DNA from: JANXQG01 sp037147235 | GTDB taxonomy: Bacteria; Planctomycetota; Planctomycetia; Pirellulales; Thermoguttaceae | Direction: 5' to 3' | NCBI GenBank assembly: GCA_037147235.1 | Contig: JBAWVO010000111.1 | Location: 1-18,487, forward strand | Length of the DNA: 18,487 nt | Part shown: positions 6,582-13,953 of the stretch, piece by piece | How the letters are laid out: every line of letters begins with the position of its first letter | Position numbering within the stretch: position 1 is the first letter of the stretch | Made by a program: the position numbers and the translations under genes | The notes under the pieces: model-generated | What the model saw: the letters and a program-made list of their open reading frames with translations, nothing else | Told to the model about the DNA's origin: nothing | Databases searched by the model: none

Positions 6582-7715
6582 TCACCAAATTCGCAGCTTC
6601 TTGACTGCATCACTTATAGCACTGCTTGGAATAGCACCCACTCCCCACGAAATTCTTAGGGCTGACTCGATCAGTCCCTCGTCGATCCCCATCGCCAGCA
6701 ATACATGGCTGGGTGCATATTGGCTGCTCGTACAGGCCGAGCCGTTCGAGACGGCCACGACATCCCGCAATTCCAACATGAGTGCCTCGCTATCCACGCC
6801 GCGAAAGCTGACGTTCACGACGTGAGTTTGAGACCGCTCCACATCGCCGTTAATCTCATGCTCCACCTCTCGTAACGCCATCAGGAATAATCGTTTGGCT
6901 CTTGCCGCGCACTCCCGCCGCTCTCGATGCTCAGCCCCGGCCAACTCCGCGGCCTTCCCCAACGCGACGATCAACGGCACGGACAACGTGCCGGGGCGCA
7001 ACCCCCTTTCCTGACCGCCGCCAAAGAGCAACGGTGTTAGGGGCCTGCGTTCTCCCGTTCCGCGCCGAACGCCCAGCGCACCGACGCCCTTTGGCCCGTA
7101 AATCTTGTGGCCACTGATGGAAACGAAGTCCCACTTGACCCTGCGGAGCGACTCAACCTCCTTGCCGAAGGTCTGTGCCGCGTCGGTGTGGAAGAAGGTG
7201 TCGCTGCCGGCCAGTATCTCGCCGATCTCCTCGACGGGCTGCAAGACGCCCGTCTCGTTGTTGGCGTGCATCACGGAAACGAGCAGCGTATCGCCGCGGA
7301 GCCGCTGGCGGATGGCGTCAGGCTCCACGTAGCCGCCGGAGGTGACGGGGGCCAGTTCGACCTCAAAGCCGAGCTTGCGCATCTGGTCGAGCGGCTCCAG
7401 GACGGCCTTGTGTTCGATGGCCGTCGAAAGGACGTGTCGGCGACCTGTTTTCAGACCGTACTCGACAAGCCCGAGCAGTGCCAGATTGTTGCTTTCCGTG
7501 GCCCCGCTGGTGAAGATCACTTCCTCCGGGCGGGTGCCCAGCACGGCCGCGACCTGCCCTCGGGCCGCCTCGACGGCCTCTTTGGCCCGCTGGCCGTAGA
7601 GATGGGTTCGGCTCCCCGCATTGCCAAATTCCTCCAGGAAATAGGGCTTCATGGCCTCGAATACTCGGGGGTCCATGGGGGTCGTGGCGTTGTAGTCGAG
7701 GTAAATGGGGCGCAT
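6582..7715 (-). CDS. dndA: Cysteine desulfurase (DndA/IscS-type)
   Basis: This 377-aa PLP enzyme releases sulfur from L-cysteine for transfer to DndC. The N-terminus IYLDYNATTPMDPRV is typical of the family. The PLP-binding lysine sits in SGHKIYGPKG (K204) and the persulfide-forming cysteine in SNGSACTSS (C328). The length matches NifS/IscS/DndA proteins. The frame is open to 7865, but the extra 50 residues come from repeat-rich intergenic DNA and have no homologous look, so the ATG at 7715 is chosen. It is transcribed away from dndBCDE, the usual divergent arrangement. No iscU or other Fe-S gene is nearby, which argues for a Dnd role over general Fe-S assembly. GC is high (67% over 7201-7260), like dndBCDE. 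Confidence 0.92.
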   Translation of the reverse strand: MRPIYLDYNATTPMDPRVFEAMKPYFLEEFGNAGSRTHLYGQRAKEAVEAARGQVAAVLGTRPEEVIFTSGATESNNLALLGLVEYGLKTGRRHVLSTAIEHKAVLEPLDQMRKLGFEVELAPVTSGGYVEPDAIRQRLRGDTLLVSVMHANNETGVLQPVEEIGEILAGSDTFFHTDAAQTFGKEVESLRRVKWDFVSISGHKIYGPKGVGALGVRRGTGERRPLTPLLFGGGQERGLRPGTLSVPLIVALGKAAELAGAEHRERRECAARAKRLFLMALREVEHEINGDVERSQTHVVNVSFRGVDSEALMLELRDVVAVSNGSACTSSQYAPSHVLLAMGIDEGLIESALRISWGVGAIPSSAISDAVKKLRIW

Positions 7716-7773
7716 AGGCAAAACGTCACCACCGACCCTGCGTCGGTGGAACGATGATTGGGAGGCTAACAAA

Positions 7774-8076
7774 AGGTATTCAGTTGACTCAAATTGAGGC
7801 GGCTTCGCGGAAGAGGGCTTGTTTTTACCCACATCTTTCGGCCGGCCGAGCGTCTTCATGGCCATTTATGGTCATTCCCGGCGCAGCCGGTATTAGGCCC
7901 GTGCTTTAGCACGGGTTTTGAGATGACCGTGATCGGCCGCCCCCGCGTCCCGACCGCCTACGGCGGTCGGGACGCGGGGGGAAGGGGAGGTTTTGGTCGT
8001 GTAACCCGTGCTAAAGCACGGGCCTAATACCGCCTTTGGCGGAAAAGGGGCATAAATGCCCCTCAACTGAATACCT
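7774..8076. repeat. Nested inverted-repeat (MITE-like) element between dndA and dndB
   Basis: Outer arms AGGTATTCAGTTGA (7774-7787) and its exact complement (8063-8076) enclose a second perfect 29-bp inverted repeat (7889-7917 with 8003-8031; each arm itself contains the near-palindrome CCCGTGCTTTAGCACGGG). At the centre is a perfect 19-bp stem with a 3-nt loop (7940-7958 / 7962-7980). Small hairpins CCGGC-GCA-GCCGG (7878-7890), CCGCC-TTT-GGCGG and AGGGGCAT-AA-ATGCCCCT (8046-8063) sit beside the arms. No gene is inside. It resembles a non-autonomous mobile repeat and could form a cruciform or separate the two promoters. Confidence 0.85.
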
Positions 8077-8094
8077 ACTTAATCGAAAAACTAA

Positions 8095-8145
8095 CCGAGG
8101 AATAAGGACTTGCGATGACAGCTTGCGTAACCCCTTATTCTTCGG
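8095..8145. repeat. Inverted repeat upstream of the dndB promoter
   Basis: CCGAGGAATAAGG (8095-8107) and CCTTATTCTTCGG (8133-8145) are complementary at 12 of 13 positions, with a 25-nt spacer containing CTTGCG twice. It lies 40 bp upstream of the -35 element of dndB and may be a regulatory site; it could also be a leftover of the repeat element next to it. Confidence 0.55.
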
Positions 8146-8185
8146 TGCGTCTCGGGACTAAATCGACTACGTAGCATTGTCTCGC

Positions 8186-8214
8186 TTGACCGCATGGAAG
8201 TCAATCGGTATGAT
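8186..8214 (+). promoter_or_regulatory. dndBCDE promoter
   Basis: TTGACC (8186-8191) and TATGAT (8209-8214) are separated by exactly 17 nt. Transcription would start near 8221, about 46 nt before the dndB ATG. Both elements are close to the sigma70 consensus, and the three repeats of the operator candidate lie on and just after them. Confidence 0.7.
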
Positions 8215-8240
8215 TTGGAAGTTAATTGATTTGACTTCCA
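8195..8240 (+). promoter_or_regulatory. Putative dndB operator: three TGGAAGT repeats on the promoter
   Basis: TGGAAGTCAATC (8195-8206, between -35 and -10) and TGGAAGTTAATT (8216-8227, just after -10) are direct repeats 21 bp apart. TTGACTTCCA (8231-8240) is the exact inverted copy of the first 10 bases. Such placement is what a repressor site looks like. DndB is a known transcriptional repressor of dnd operons in other bacteria, so autoregulation is a reasonable inference. Confidence 0.65.
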
Positions 8241-8266
8241 TCCGCTGGCCGAGGAGGGTCCCTGGA

Positions 8267-9376
8267 ATGCCGACGTTCGAGTACAATTTTCCTGCCATCC
8301 GGGGTGTTCAGGCGGGGCGCGAGTACTATGTCTCGATGTGCCCGTTGCGGCTAATTCCCCGCATTTTCCTCTTCGACGAGGACGAGCTTCGCCCCGAACT
8401 GCGGGCGCAGCGAATCCTGAACAAGAATCGCATCCCCGAGATCGCCCGCTACATTCTGGGCAATAAGAAGGGATACACCTTCTCGGCCTTGACGGCCTCG
8501 ATTGACGGCAAGGTCCATTTCGAGCCTTTGGGGGAGGACGAAACGGAGAAAAAACTGGGCCGGCTCCGCATCCCCATGGACGCCCGATTCGTGATCAACG
8601 ACGGCCAGCACCGCCGTGCGGGGATCGAGGCTGCGCTGCGCGAGAATCCCGACGTAGGCGACGAAACGATCTCGGTTGTCTTCTTTGTAGACGCAGGGCT
8701 GAAACGCTGCCAGCAAATGTTCGCCGACCTGAACCGCTACGCAATTCGCCCGACCAGGTCGCTTAGCCTGCTGTACGACGAACGAGACGACTTCTCGCAG
8801 GCCGTCAAGGCGCTAATTCGACGGGTGCCCGTCTTCGTGGACCTCACCGAGCTTGAGCGGAGCACGATCTCCAACCGGTCGCTCAAGCTTTTCACGCTCA
8901 GCGGGATCTACAACGCCACGCGCTCGCTCCTGGCCGACCTTGAACTGGATAGTGCCGAAAAGCAGGTGGACCTGGCGGCCGACTATTGGTGCGAGGTCGC
9001 CAGGCAGATCCCCGATTGGCAACTTGCCAAAGAGCGAAAGGTGAGCACGGCCGAACTCCGGCGGGATTATATTCATGCCCACACCTTGGCACTGGCCGGG
9101 CTGGGGCGAGCGGGGAATTCGCTGATTCGTGCCTACCCCGATGCCTGGAAGACCCTTCTGCGCAAGCTGCGTCCGCTGGACTGGTCGCGGAGCAACTCTG
9201 AACTCTGGGAGGGGCGAGCGATGAGCGCGGGCCGGCTCTCCAAGAAGACGGTCAATGTGGTGCTCACCGGCAATTTGATCAAGAAGCACCTGGGACTGAA
9301 ATTGTCTGCCGATGAGCAACAGCTTGAGAAGGAATTCAGGAAGACCAGCAATGGGCGAAGAAGAGGGGCGGAGTAA
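8267..9376 (+). CDS. dndB: DndB, DGQHR-domain regulator of DNA phosphorothioation
   Basis: 369 aa. The diagnostic DGQHR motif is at residues 112-116 (context VINDGQHRRAGIEAA), followed by FADLNRYAIRPTRSLSLLYD, also typical of DndB. In known systems DndB is not needed for sulfur insertion but controls transcription and modification level. The start is the ATG at 8267, with GAGGAGG nine nt upstream; the frame is open to 8177, but those codons run through the promoter and operator. It is the first gene of a tight operon: dndC begins one nucleotide after its stop. The DGQHR fold is related to ParB/Srx, which is notable because a ParB-like gene lies in the neighbouring operon. Confidence 0.93.
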   Translation: MPTFEYNFPAIRGVQAGREYYVSMCPLRLIPRIFLFDEDELRPELRAQRILNKNRIPEIARYILGNKKGYTFSALTASIDGKVHFEPLGEDETEKKLGRLRIPMDARFVINDGQHRRAGIEAALRENPDVGDETISVVFFVDAGLKRCQQMFADLNRYAIRPTRSLSLLYDERDDFSQAVKALIRRVPVFVDLTELERSTISNRSLKLFTLSGIYNATRSLLADLELDSAEKQVDLAADYWCEVARQIPDWQLAKERKVSTAELRRDYIHAHTLALAGLGRAGNSLIRAYPDAWKTLLRKLRPLDWSRSNSELWEGRAMSAGRLSKKTVNVVLTGNLIKKHLGLKLSADEQQLEKEFRKTSNGRRRGAE

Positions 9377-9377
9377 G

Positions 9378-11003
9378 ATGTCCAAGAACAAACTGCCCTC
9401 ACCCCCTGCCCCTCTCCCGAGTACGGGCGAGGGGAGCCGGTTGCCCTCGGCCCCTGCCCCGCGCAGGGGAGAGGGGAGCAAGTCGGCTTTCAAGGAGGGC
9501 GGTTTTGGCCCGACGGTTCAGGCGGTCAAGGAAGAGATCCGCGAACTCTACCTGTGGGACCAGGTGCCTTGGGTGATCGGCTATAGCGGCGGCAAGGACT
9601 CCAGCACCGTCTTGCAGTTGGTGTGGACGGCGGTTGCCGAACTGCCGCCGGAGAAAAGGCAAAAGACGATTCACGTCATCTCCACCGATACCTTGGTCGA
9701 GCAGCCCATGGTGGCGATGTGGGTTGATGCCTCGCACGAAAAGATGCGGGCCGCGGCTCAGGAGCAGGGGATGCCGGTCGTCCCGCACAAGCTCACCCCG
9801 GAGGTCAAGGACACCTACTGGGTCAACCTCATGGGCAAGGGCTATCCGGCCCCGCGAAAGCTATTTCGCTGGTGTACTGACCGGCTGAAGATCAAACCCT
9901 CGAACAAGTTCATCCGCGAGGTGGTGCGGGAATCGGGCGAGGCGATTCTGGTGCTGGGCACGCGGAAAGCGGAAAGCCAGAAGCGCGCGGCTACCATGGA
10001 ACGCTACGAGCAGAAGCGGGTCCGCGAGCGTCTGACGCCGAATGCCAAACTGCCCAACTCGCGGGTCTACACGCCGATCGAGGATTGGGCCAACGATGAC
10101 GTCTGGCTCTACCTGATGCAAGTCAAGAACCCGTGGGGGCACAACAACAAGTCGCTGCTGACGATGTACCAGGGGGCAACCTCGGGGGGAGAATGTCCGC
10201 TGGTGGTCGATACTTCCACGCCAAGCTGCGGGACCAGTCGCTTCGGCTGCTGGGTCTGCACGCTGGTGGACCAGGACCGCTCGATGGAGGCGATGATCGC
10301 CAACGACGAGGAAAAGGTCTGGATGACGCCGCTTTTGGAACTGCGGAACGAGTTAGGCGAGCCGAACGACCGCAGCCGCCGCGATTATCGCCGTCTCGAC
10401 GGGCGGGTGCAGTTGTTCCACGACAGCACGGTGCCCGGGCCTTATAAGCGGGAGTGGCGGGAACATTGGCTGCGGCGAGTCTTGGAAGCGCAGGAGCAGG
10501 TCCGCCGCCTGGGGCCGCCGGAAGTGCAGGCGAGCGAGTTGATCTCGATGGACGAGTTGCGGGAGATCCGCCGGATATGGCTTCAAGAAAAACACGAGTT
10601 TCAGGACTCGTTGCCAAGGATTTATGAGGAGGTCACGGGCCGTGTATTTCCCAAGCCCGACACCGACGATGCCATGCTCGGCGCGGAGGACTGGGATCTC
10701 TTGAAAACGATCTGCGGCGACGACGAGAACTTTTTCACGCTCCAAACAGAGTTACTGGACATTGAACGCCAGTTTCGTGGAATGTCGCGCCGACCAGGGA
10801 TTTACGAGGCCCTGGAGGACCGTCTGCGGGCACGGCAGTACGCCAGCGAGGAAGAAGCGGTCCGGATTCGCACGGAGCAGACCGTCAAGCGGGACGCGGG
10901 CAAACGACATGCGCACGCAACGGAAGCCGGAAACCTGCCCGCGCCTCAACGCACGTTATTCGACCCCGAGCCGGCCCAAAAAACGCAGAGACACACCGGA
11001 TGA
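9378..11003 (+). CDS. dndC: DndC, sulfurtransferase/ATP pyrophosphatase with repeat-derived N-terminal insert
   Basis: 541 aa, PAPS-reductase-like. The PP-loop YSGGKDSS is at about 69-76. Cysteines 273, 284, 291 and 294 (spacing C-x10-C-x6-C-x2-C) match the 4Fe-4S cluster set of DndC, and C166 in WCTDRLK is the likely additional catalytic cysteine. DndC activates the DNA backbone with ATP and passes on the sulfur provided by DndA. The chosen ATG at 9378 follows the dndB stop by one nt, with purine-rich sequence before it; starts inside dndB are open but less likely. Residues about 6-35 are encoded by two copies of a GC-rich hairpin repeat and are proline- and glycine-rich, unlike family members. 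Conserved sequence resumes at VQAVKEEIRELYLWD. The 3' end overlaps dndD by ATGA. Confidence 0.94.
   Translation: MSKNKLPSPPAPLPSTGEGSRLPSAPAPRRGEGSKSAFKEGGFGPTVQAVKEEIRELYLWDQVPWVIGYSGGKDSSTVLQLVWTAVAELPPEKRQKTIHVISTDTLVEQPMVAMWVDASHEKMRAAAQEQGMPVVPHKLTPEVKDTYWVNLMGKGYPAPRKLFRWCTDRLKIKPSNKFIREVVRESGEAILVLGTRKAESQKRAATMERYEQKRVRERLTPNAKLPNSRVYTPIEDWANDDVWLYLMQVKNPWGHNNKSLLTMYQGATSGGECPLVVDTSTPSCGTSRFGCWVCTLVDQDRSMEAMIANDEEKVWMTPLLELRNELGEPNDRSRRDYRRLDGRVQLFHDSTVPGPYKREWREHWLRRVLEAQEQVRRLGPPEVQASELISMDELREIRRIWLQEKHEFQDSLPRIYEEVTGRVFPKPDTDDAMLGAEDWDLLKTICGDDENFFTLQTELLDIERQFRGMSRRPGIYEALEDRLRARQYASEEEAVRIRTEQTVKRDAGKRHAHATEAGNLPAPQRTLFDPEPAQKTQRHTG
9394..9478 (+). repeat. Two GC-rich hairpin repeats inside the dndC coding start
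   Basis: Unit 1 (about 9394-9436) and unit 2 (about 9444-9478) both begin CCCTC, run through CCCCTGCCCC-type sequence and end GGGGAG after a self-complementary core. Related units occur at 15405-15440 and 17286-17311. Both are read in frame, giving PAPLPSTGEGS and PAPRRGEGS. Confidence 0.85.
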
Positions 11004-13027
11004 TCTTGGAACGCCTGACCCTCTGCAACTTCTGCCTCTATCGGGGCGAACAGACGTTTAATCTCGCGCCGGCGCGGAGGAACGGGAAGGGGGCACCCAT
11101 CATCCTCATTGGCGGAATCAATGGCGGCGGCAAGACCACCGTCCTCGACGCGATCCAACTGGCCCTCTACGGTTCGCGGGCCTTGTGCTCCAAACGGGGC
11201 GCGCTGAGCTACGAGCAGTTCCTGCGGGAGTGCATTCACCATGGCGTTGCAGCCGATGAAGGGGCTTCGCTGGCCCTCAGCTTTCGGTTTGCAGCCGAAG
11301 GGGAAGAGAACCTGTATGAGGTCTGCCGTGCCTGGAGTCTGCGCGGCCAAAAAGTGTCGGAGGAACTTTATGTCTCGCGCGACGGCGTCCGCGACCGGTG
11401 GCTCTCGGACAACTGGAACCAGATGGTCGAGGAGCTGGTGCCGCTGGGCATCTCGCAGTTATTCTTCTTCGATGCCGAAAAAATCCGATTTCTGGCCGAG
11501 GACGAGAGCTGTAGCGCGGTTCTCGGCTCCGCGATTAAGTCGCTGCTAGGGCTGGATCTGGCCGAGCGGCTGATCGCCGACGCCGCGGCGATGGAATCGC
11601 GTTTCGTGCGTCAGATCCGATCGGACGAAGAGGCCGGTGAGATCGCCAAACTGGAATCAGAGATCCAAAACCATGACGCGCAGCTTACCGCAATCCGCGA
11701 ACAGGCCGCCTCGCTGGAAACCGAGCGCGACGGTGCCCTGGCGATGGTCCGCCAGGCCGAACGGCGTTTTGCGGCTCGTGGCGGGGAGTACTGGAAAGAG
11801 CGCGAAACGCGGCAACAGCGGATTGGGGAGGTACGGAATCAGGAAAGCACGATCGCGGGACAGCTCACCACTCTGGCCGCCGGCGGACTCCCCATGGCCC
11901 TGTTGCCCGACCTGCTGGCCGGGGTGGCGGACCAGGACCAGTCTGAGCGTACTGCGGGGCAGGCCCGATCACTGCTGGGCTTGCTGAAGCAGCGGGATGC
12001 GGAACTGCTCCGTGCCATCAAGGAGGCCGCTGTCTCGGCCAAGGCGGCTGCGGCCGTTCGCGAGTATCAAGATGCGGACCGCTCGCGGCGAGAAGCTTCC
12101 GCCAGTCATGTCGAAAGCCGGCTTGCGCTGTCTGATCGAGCACGCGAAGGGTTGCTCCATCTTCGGCAGCGGGAATTGCCGGAGAGCATCGCAGAAGTCG
12201 GCCGACTGATGGCCCAACTGAGCGACGTCAAGCAGGAACGGGAAAGCCTGGAGCGGGCGATTGCGGCCGTGCCGGACGATGCCTCCATTAAGGAAGTTGC
12301 CGAGCAACTTCGCAAGGCAGCCGAGGAGCAGGCGACGGTAACCGCAAAGATCCGGAACCTTGCGGAGCAAGAGAAGAGTGTCACGGCCGCTCGTGAAGTG
12401 CTAGAGTTGCAGCGGCAGAAACTTCTCGGCAAACAGACCGAGGAGGAGATCGGCACTCAGGAGGCCGCCAGGATGGCGCAGTTGGCCGCGCGCACGCGCG
12501 AGACCATGAAGGAGTTTCTGCGCCAAGCGACCACGGCCAAAATCCATCGGCTTTCGACCCTCATTACCGAATCGTTCCGCTTCCTGCTCCGCAAGAAGAC
12601 GCTCGTTCAGCAAATCCACATCGACCCCGAGACCTTCGCCGTGCGAATCTTCGACGACTCCGGCCACGCCCTTCCCAAGCGACGGCTCTCGGAGGGCGAA
12701 AAGCAGATTTTCGCCATTTCGGTCCTTTGGGGCCTGGCGCGCGCGTCGGCTCGGTCGTTGCCCGCGATTATCGACACGCCGATGGCCCGGCTGGACGTCA
12801 AACATCGCAATCACCTGGTCCAGCGGTATTTTCCCAACGCCAGCCATCAGGTGGTGATTCTCTCGACGGACACCGAAGTGGACTGTCGCTACTACAATGA
12901 GTTGGCACCTTACATTTCCCGGGCCTACCACCTGAAATACGACGAGGAAAAAAAGATGACCGTGGGCGAAGAGGGGTATTTCTGGACCCAAGGACGGGTA
13001 GAGGATAACCGCGAGGAACAGCCATGA
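11000..13027 (+). CDS. dndD: DndD, SMC/Rad50-like ATPase
   Basis: 675 aa. The N-terminal Walker A is GGINGGGKT at 38-46. A long charged, Glu/Gln/Arg-rich helical region (about 200-520) should form a coiled coil; I see no CxxC zinc hook in it. The C-terminal lobe has the ABC signature LSEGEKQ near 562 and Walker B LPAIIDTPMARLD near 587, then VVILSTDTEVD. In Dnd systems DndD supplies ATPase activity and probably alters DNA structure or nicks DNA for DndC/DndE. The start ATG overlaps the dndC stop (ATGA) and its stop overlaps the dndE start the same way, so translation of C-D-E is coupled. Length and motifs are normal. Confidence 0.94.
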   Translation: MILERLTLCNFCLYRGEQTFNLAPARRNGKGAPIILIGGINGGGKTTVLDAIQLALYGSRALCSKRGALSYEQFLRECIHHGVAADEGASLALSFRFAAEGEENLYEVCRAWSLRGQKVSEELYVSRDGVRDRWLSDNWNQMVEELVPLGISQLFFFDAEKIRFLAEDESCSAVLGSAIKSLLGLDLAERLIADAAAMESRFVRQIRSDEEAGEIAKLESEIQNHDAQLTAIREQAASLETERDGALAMVRQAERRFAARGGEYWKERETRQQRIGEVRNQESTIAGQLTTLAAGGLPMALLPDLLAGVADQDQSERTAGQARSLLGLLKQRDAELLRAIKEAAVSAKAAAAVREYQDADRSRREASASHVESRLALSDRAREGLLHLRQRELPESIAEVGRLMAQLSDVKQERESLERAIAAVPDDASIKEVAEQLRKAAEEQATVTAKIRNLAEQEKSVTAAREVLELQRQKLLGKQTEEEIGTQEAARMAQLAARTRETMKEFLRQATTAKIHRLSTLITESFRFLLRKKTLVQQIHIDPETFAVRIFDDSGHALPKRRLSEGEKQIFAISVLWGLARASARSLPAIIDTPMARLDVKHRNHLVQRYFPNASHQVVILSTDTEVDCRYYNELAPYISRAYHLKYDEEKKMTVGEEGYFWTQGRVEDNREEQP

Positions 13028-13407
13028 GCATCAAGCAGGTTCGCGTTTCGTCGCAGGCGAAAGAGCAGCTCATCCGGCTGAAGGTGAAGACCGGCATTTC
13101 GCAGTGGAACATTCTCTGCCGATGGGCACTCTGCGTCTCGCTGGCCGAGCCAACGCCGCCGACCCCGATCAATATCCAGGCGGACAGCAACGTGGAAATG
13201 GCCTGGCCGGTCTTTGGCGGCGATTATCACGAGCTTTTCCTGGCATTGTTCAAGCAACGCTGCGCGCAGGATGGTTTGGGCACATCGGACGAGGTGCTTC
13301 GCAAGCAGTTCCAATTGCACCTGCACCGTGGCATCGGCTACCTCGCCGCGCCAAACAAATTACGATCGATCGCGGACCTCGTTGGCCTATCCCTTGGGGA
13401 GAACTGA
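13024..13407 (+). CDS. dndE: DndE, nicked-DNA-binding subunit
   Basis: 127 aa, matching the usual DndE size. The beginning VRVSSQAKEQLIRLKVKTGI and the following NILCRWALCVSL are typical of the family, as is the late LHLHRGIGYLA block. Known DndE forms tetramers and binds nicked double-stranded DNA. The ATG overlaps the dndD stop (ATGA). It is the last gene of the modification operon; what follows is an integrase relic rather than dndF, dndG or dndH. I see no convincing terminator: only a short GGGG/CCCC stem at about 13415-13430 with no U-run. Confidence 0.93.
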   Translation: MSIKQVRVSSQAKEQLIRLKVKTGISQWNILCRWALCVSLAEPTPPTPINIQADSNVEMAWPVFGGDYHELFLALFKQRCAQDGLGTSDEVLRKQFQLHLHRGIGYLAAPNKLRSIADLVGLSLGEN

Positions 13408-13435
13408 GGAGGTAGGGGCTAAAACCCCCGGTGGT

Positions 13436-13718
13436 GATCTTCGTCGGACGAGCAAGATGATCAAGCGGGATCTTCACTCTGCCCGGGAGAAGTGGATCAA
13501 GGAGGCCAACGCCAGAGGAGCAAGTGGAGAGAAAGAAGTCGGATTTCCTGACCTACAGAGACCAGGACGGGCTTTTTGCCGACTTTCATAGTGCCAGGCA
13601 CACCTCCGTAACCAATCTGGGAAAGGCCGGGGTCCGCCCCAGGCTTGCTCAGGCTTTGGCCAGGCACAGTACGAACAGTCAGAGGCTTTTGGCACAGAAT
13701 GGCACCTCTTGGCACTGA
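13436..13718 (+). pseudogene. Tyrosine recombinase (integrase) relic, frameshifted and truncated
   Basis: One frame encodes DLRRTSKMIKRDLHSAREKW up to about 13520. The frame from 13524 continues with ERKKSDFLTYRDQDGLFADF and then HSARHTSVTNLGKAG. The order is that of the catalytic domain of planctomycete-type phage integrases, with the HxxR box, so a frameshift near 13520 split the gene. The sequence LARHSTNS is followed by unrelated residues and a stop, so the nucleophilic tyrosine is missing. The N-terminal two thirds are absent. It cannot be active. Lying just before a tRNA 3' fragment, it marks an old integration event at the edge of the dnd island. Confidence 0.8.
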
Positions 13719-13751
13719 ATGACACGGCCCCCCACATGGCCATGAGAAAAG

Positions 13752-13793
13752 TACGCCCGGAGGGATTTGAACCCCCAACCCTCGGTTCCGAAG
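13752..13793 (-). other. tRNA 3'-half fragment (putative attachment-site scar)
   Basis: On the minus strand the bases run from an anticodon loop CTTCGGA, through the stem half ACCGA and variable loop, to the T-arm with GGTTCAAATCCC and an acceptor strand CGGGCGT plus A. The loop would read anticodon UCG, so a tRNA-Arg is the likely source. The 5' half (D-arm, acceptor 5' strand) is absent: the matching stem would need TCGGT but AGAGA is found. Integrases often use exactly this part of a tRNA as attachment site, and an integrase relic ends 33 bp away. Confidence 0.7.
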
Positions 13794-13925
13794 TCTCTAA
13801 GGGGCTCTACCACGCTTCTCCAAGTGCTTATTTAGTAAGGCATTACGTTTTTGCCATTTTTCGACAACGCTTCAACCGGATGCAGATTTCTCGAAATAGT
13901 GGGTCGATTAGTGGGCGAATTTTTC

Positions 13926-13953
13926 GGAGGAGAAAAGGTGGAGGAGAAAAGGT
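13926..13953 (+). repeat. 14-bp tandem duplication
   Basis: GGAGGAGAAAAGGT occurs twice head to tail without mismatch. It lies in non-coding DNA between the tRNA fragment and the intron; no function is evident. Confidence 0.8.

Noticed and set aside
6259..6588. 109-codon minus-strand frame between dndA and the ParB-like gene
   Set aside because: It starts with TTG, has no known domain, and a consensus TATAAT promoter for the ParB-like gene lies inside its 3' part. Not annotated as a gene, though a decayed remnant cannot be excluded.
7716..7865. 50-residue N-terminal extension of dndA
   Set aside because: It reads through the outer arm of the inverted-repeat element and has no resemblance to cysteine desulfurases, which begin with the IYLDYNATTP segment.
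7878..8063. CRISPR array from the repeated hairpins near dndB
   Set aside because: The repeats are inverted and nested, not evenly spaced direct repeats with spacers, and no cas gene is present.
8813..9493. Minus-strand frame of 226 codons opposite dndB/dndC
   Set aside because: It is antisense to well-supported dndB and includes the hairpin repeat (PSPLRGAGAEGN-like residues). Shadow only.
13408..13440. Rho-independent terminator after dndE
   Set aside because: Only a 4-bp GGGG/CCCC stem around CTAAAA is present, with no following T-run.
13752..13830. Complete tRNA gene on the minus strand
   Set aside because: Only the anticodon-loop-to-3'-end half fits; the D-arm and the 5' acceptor and anticodon strands are missing, so it is a fragment.
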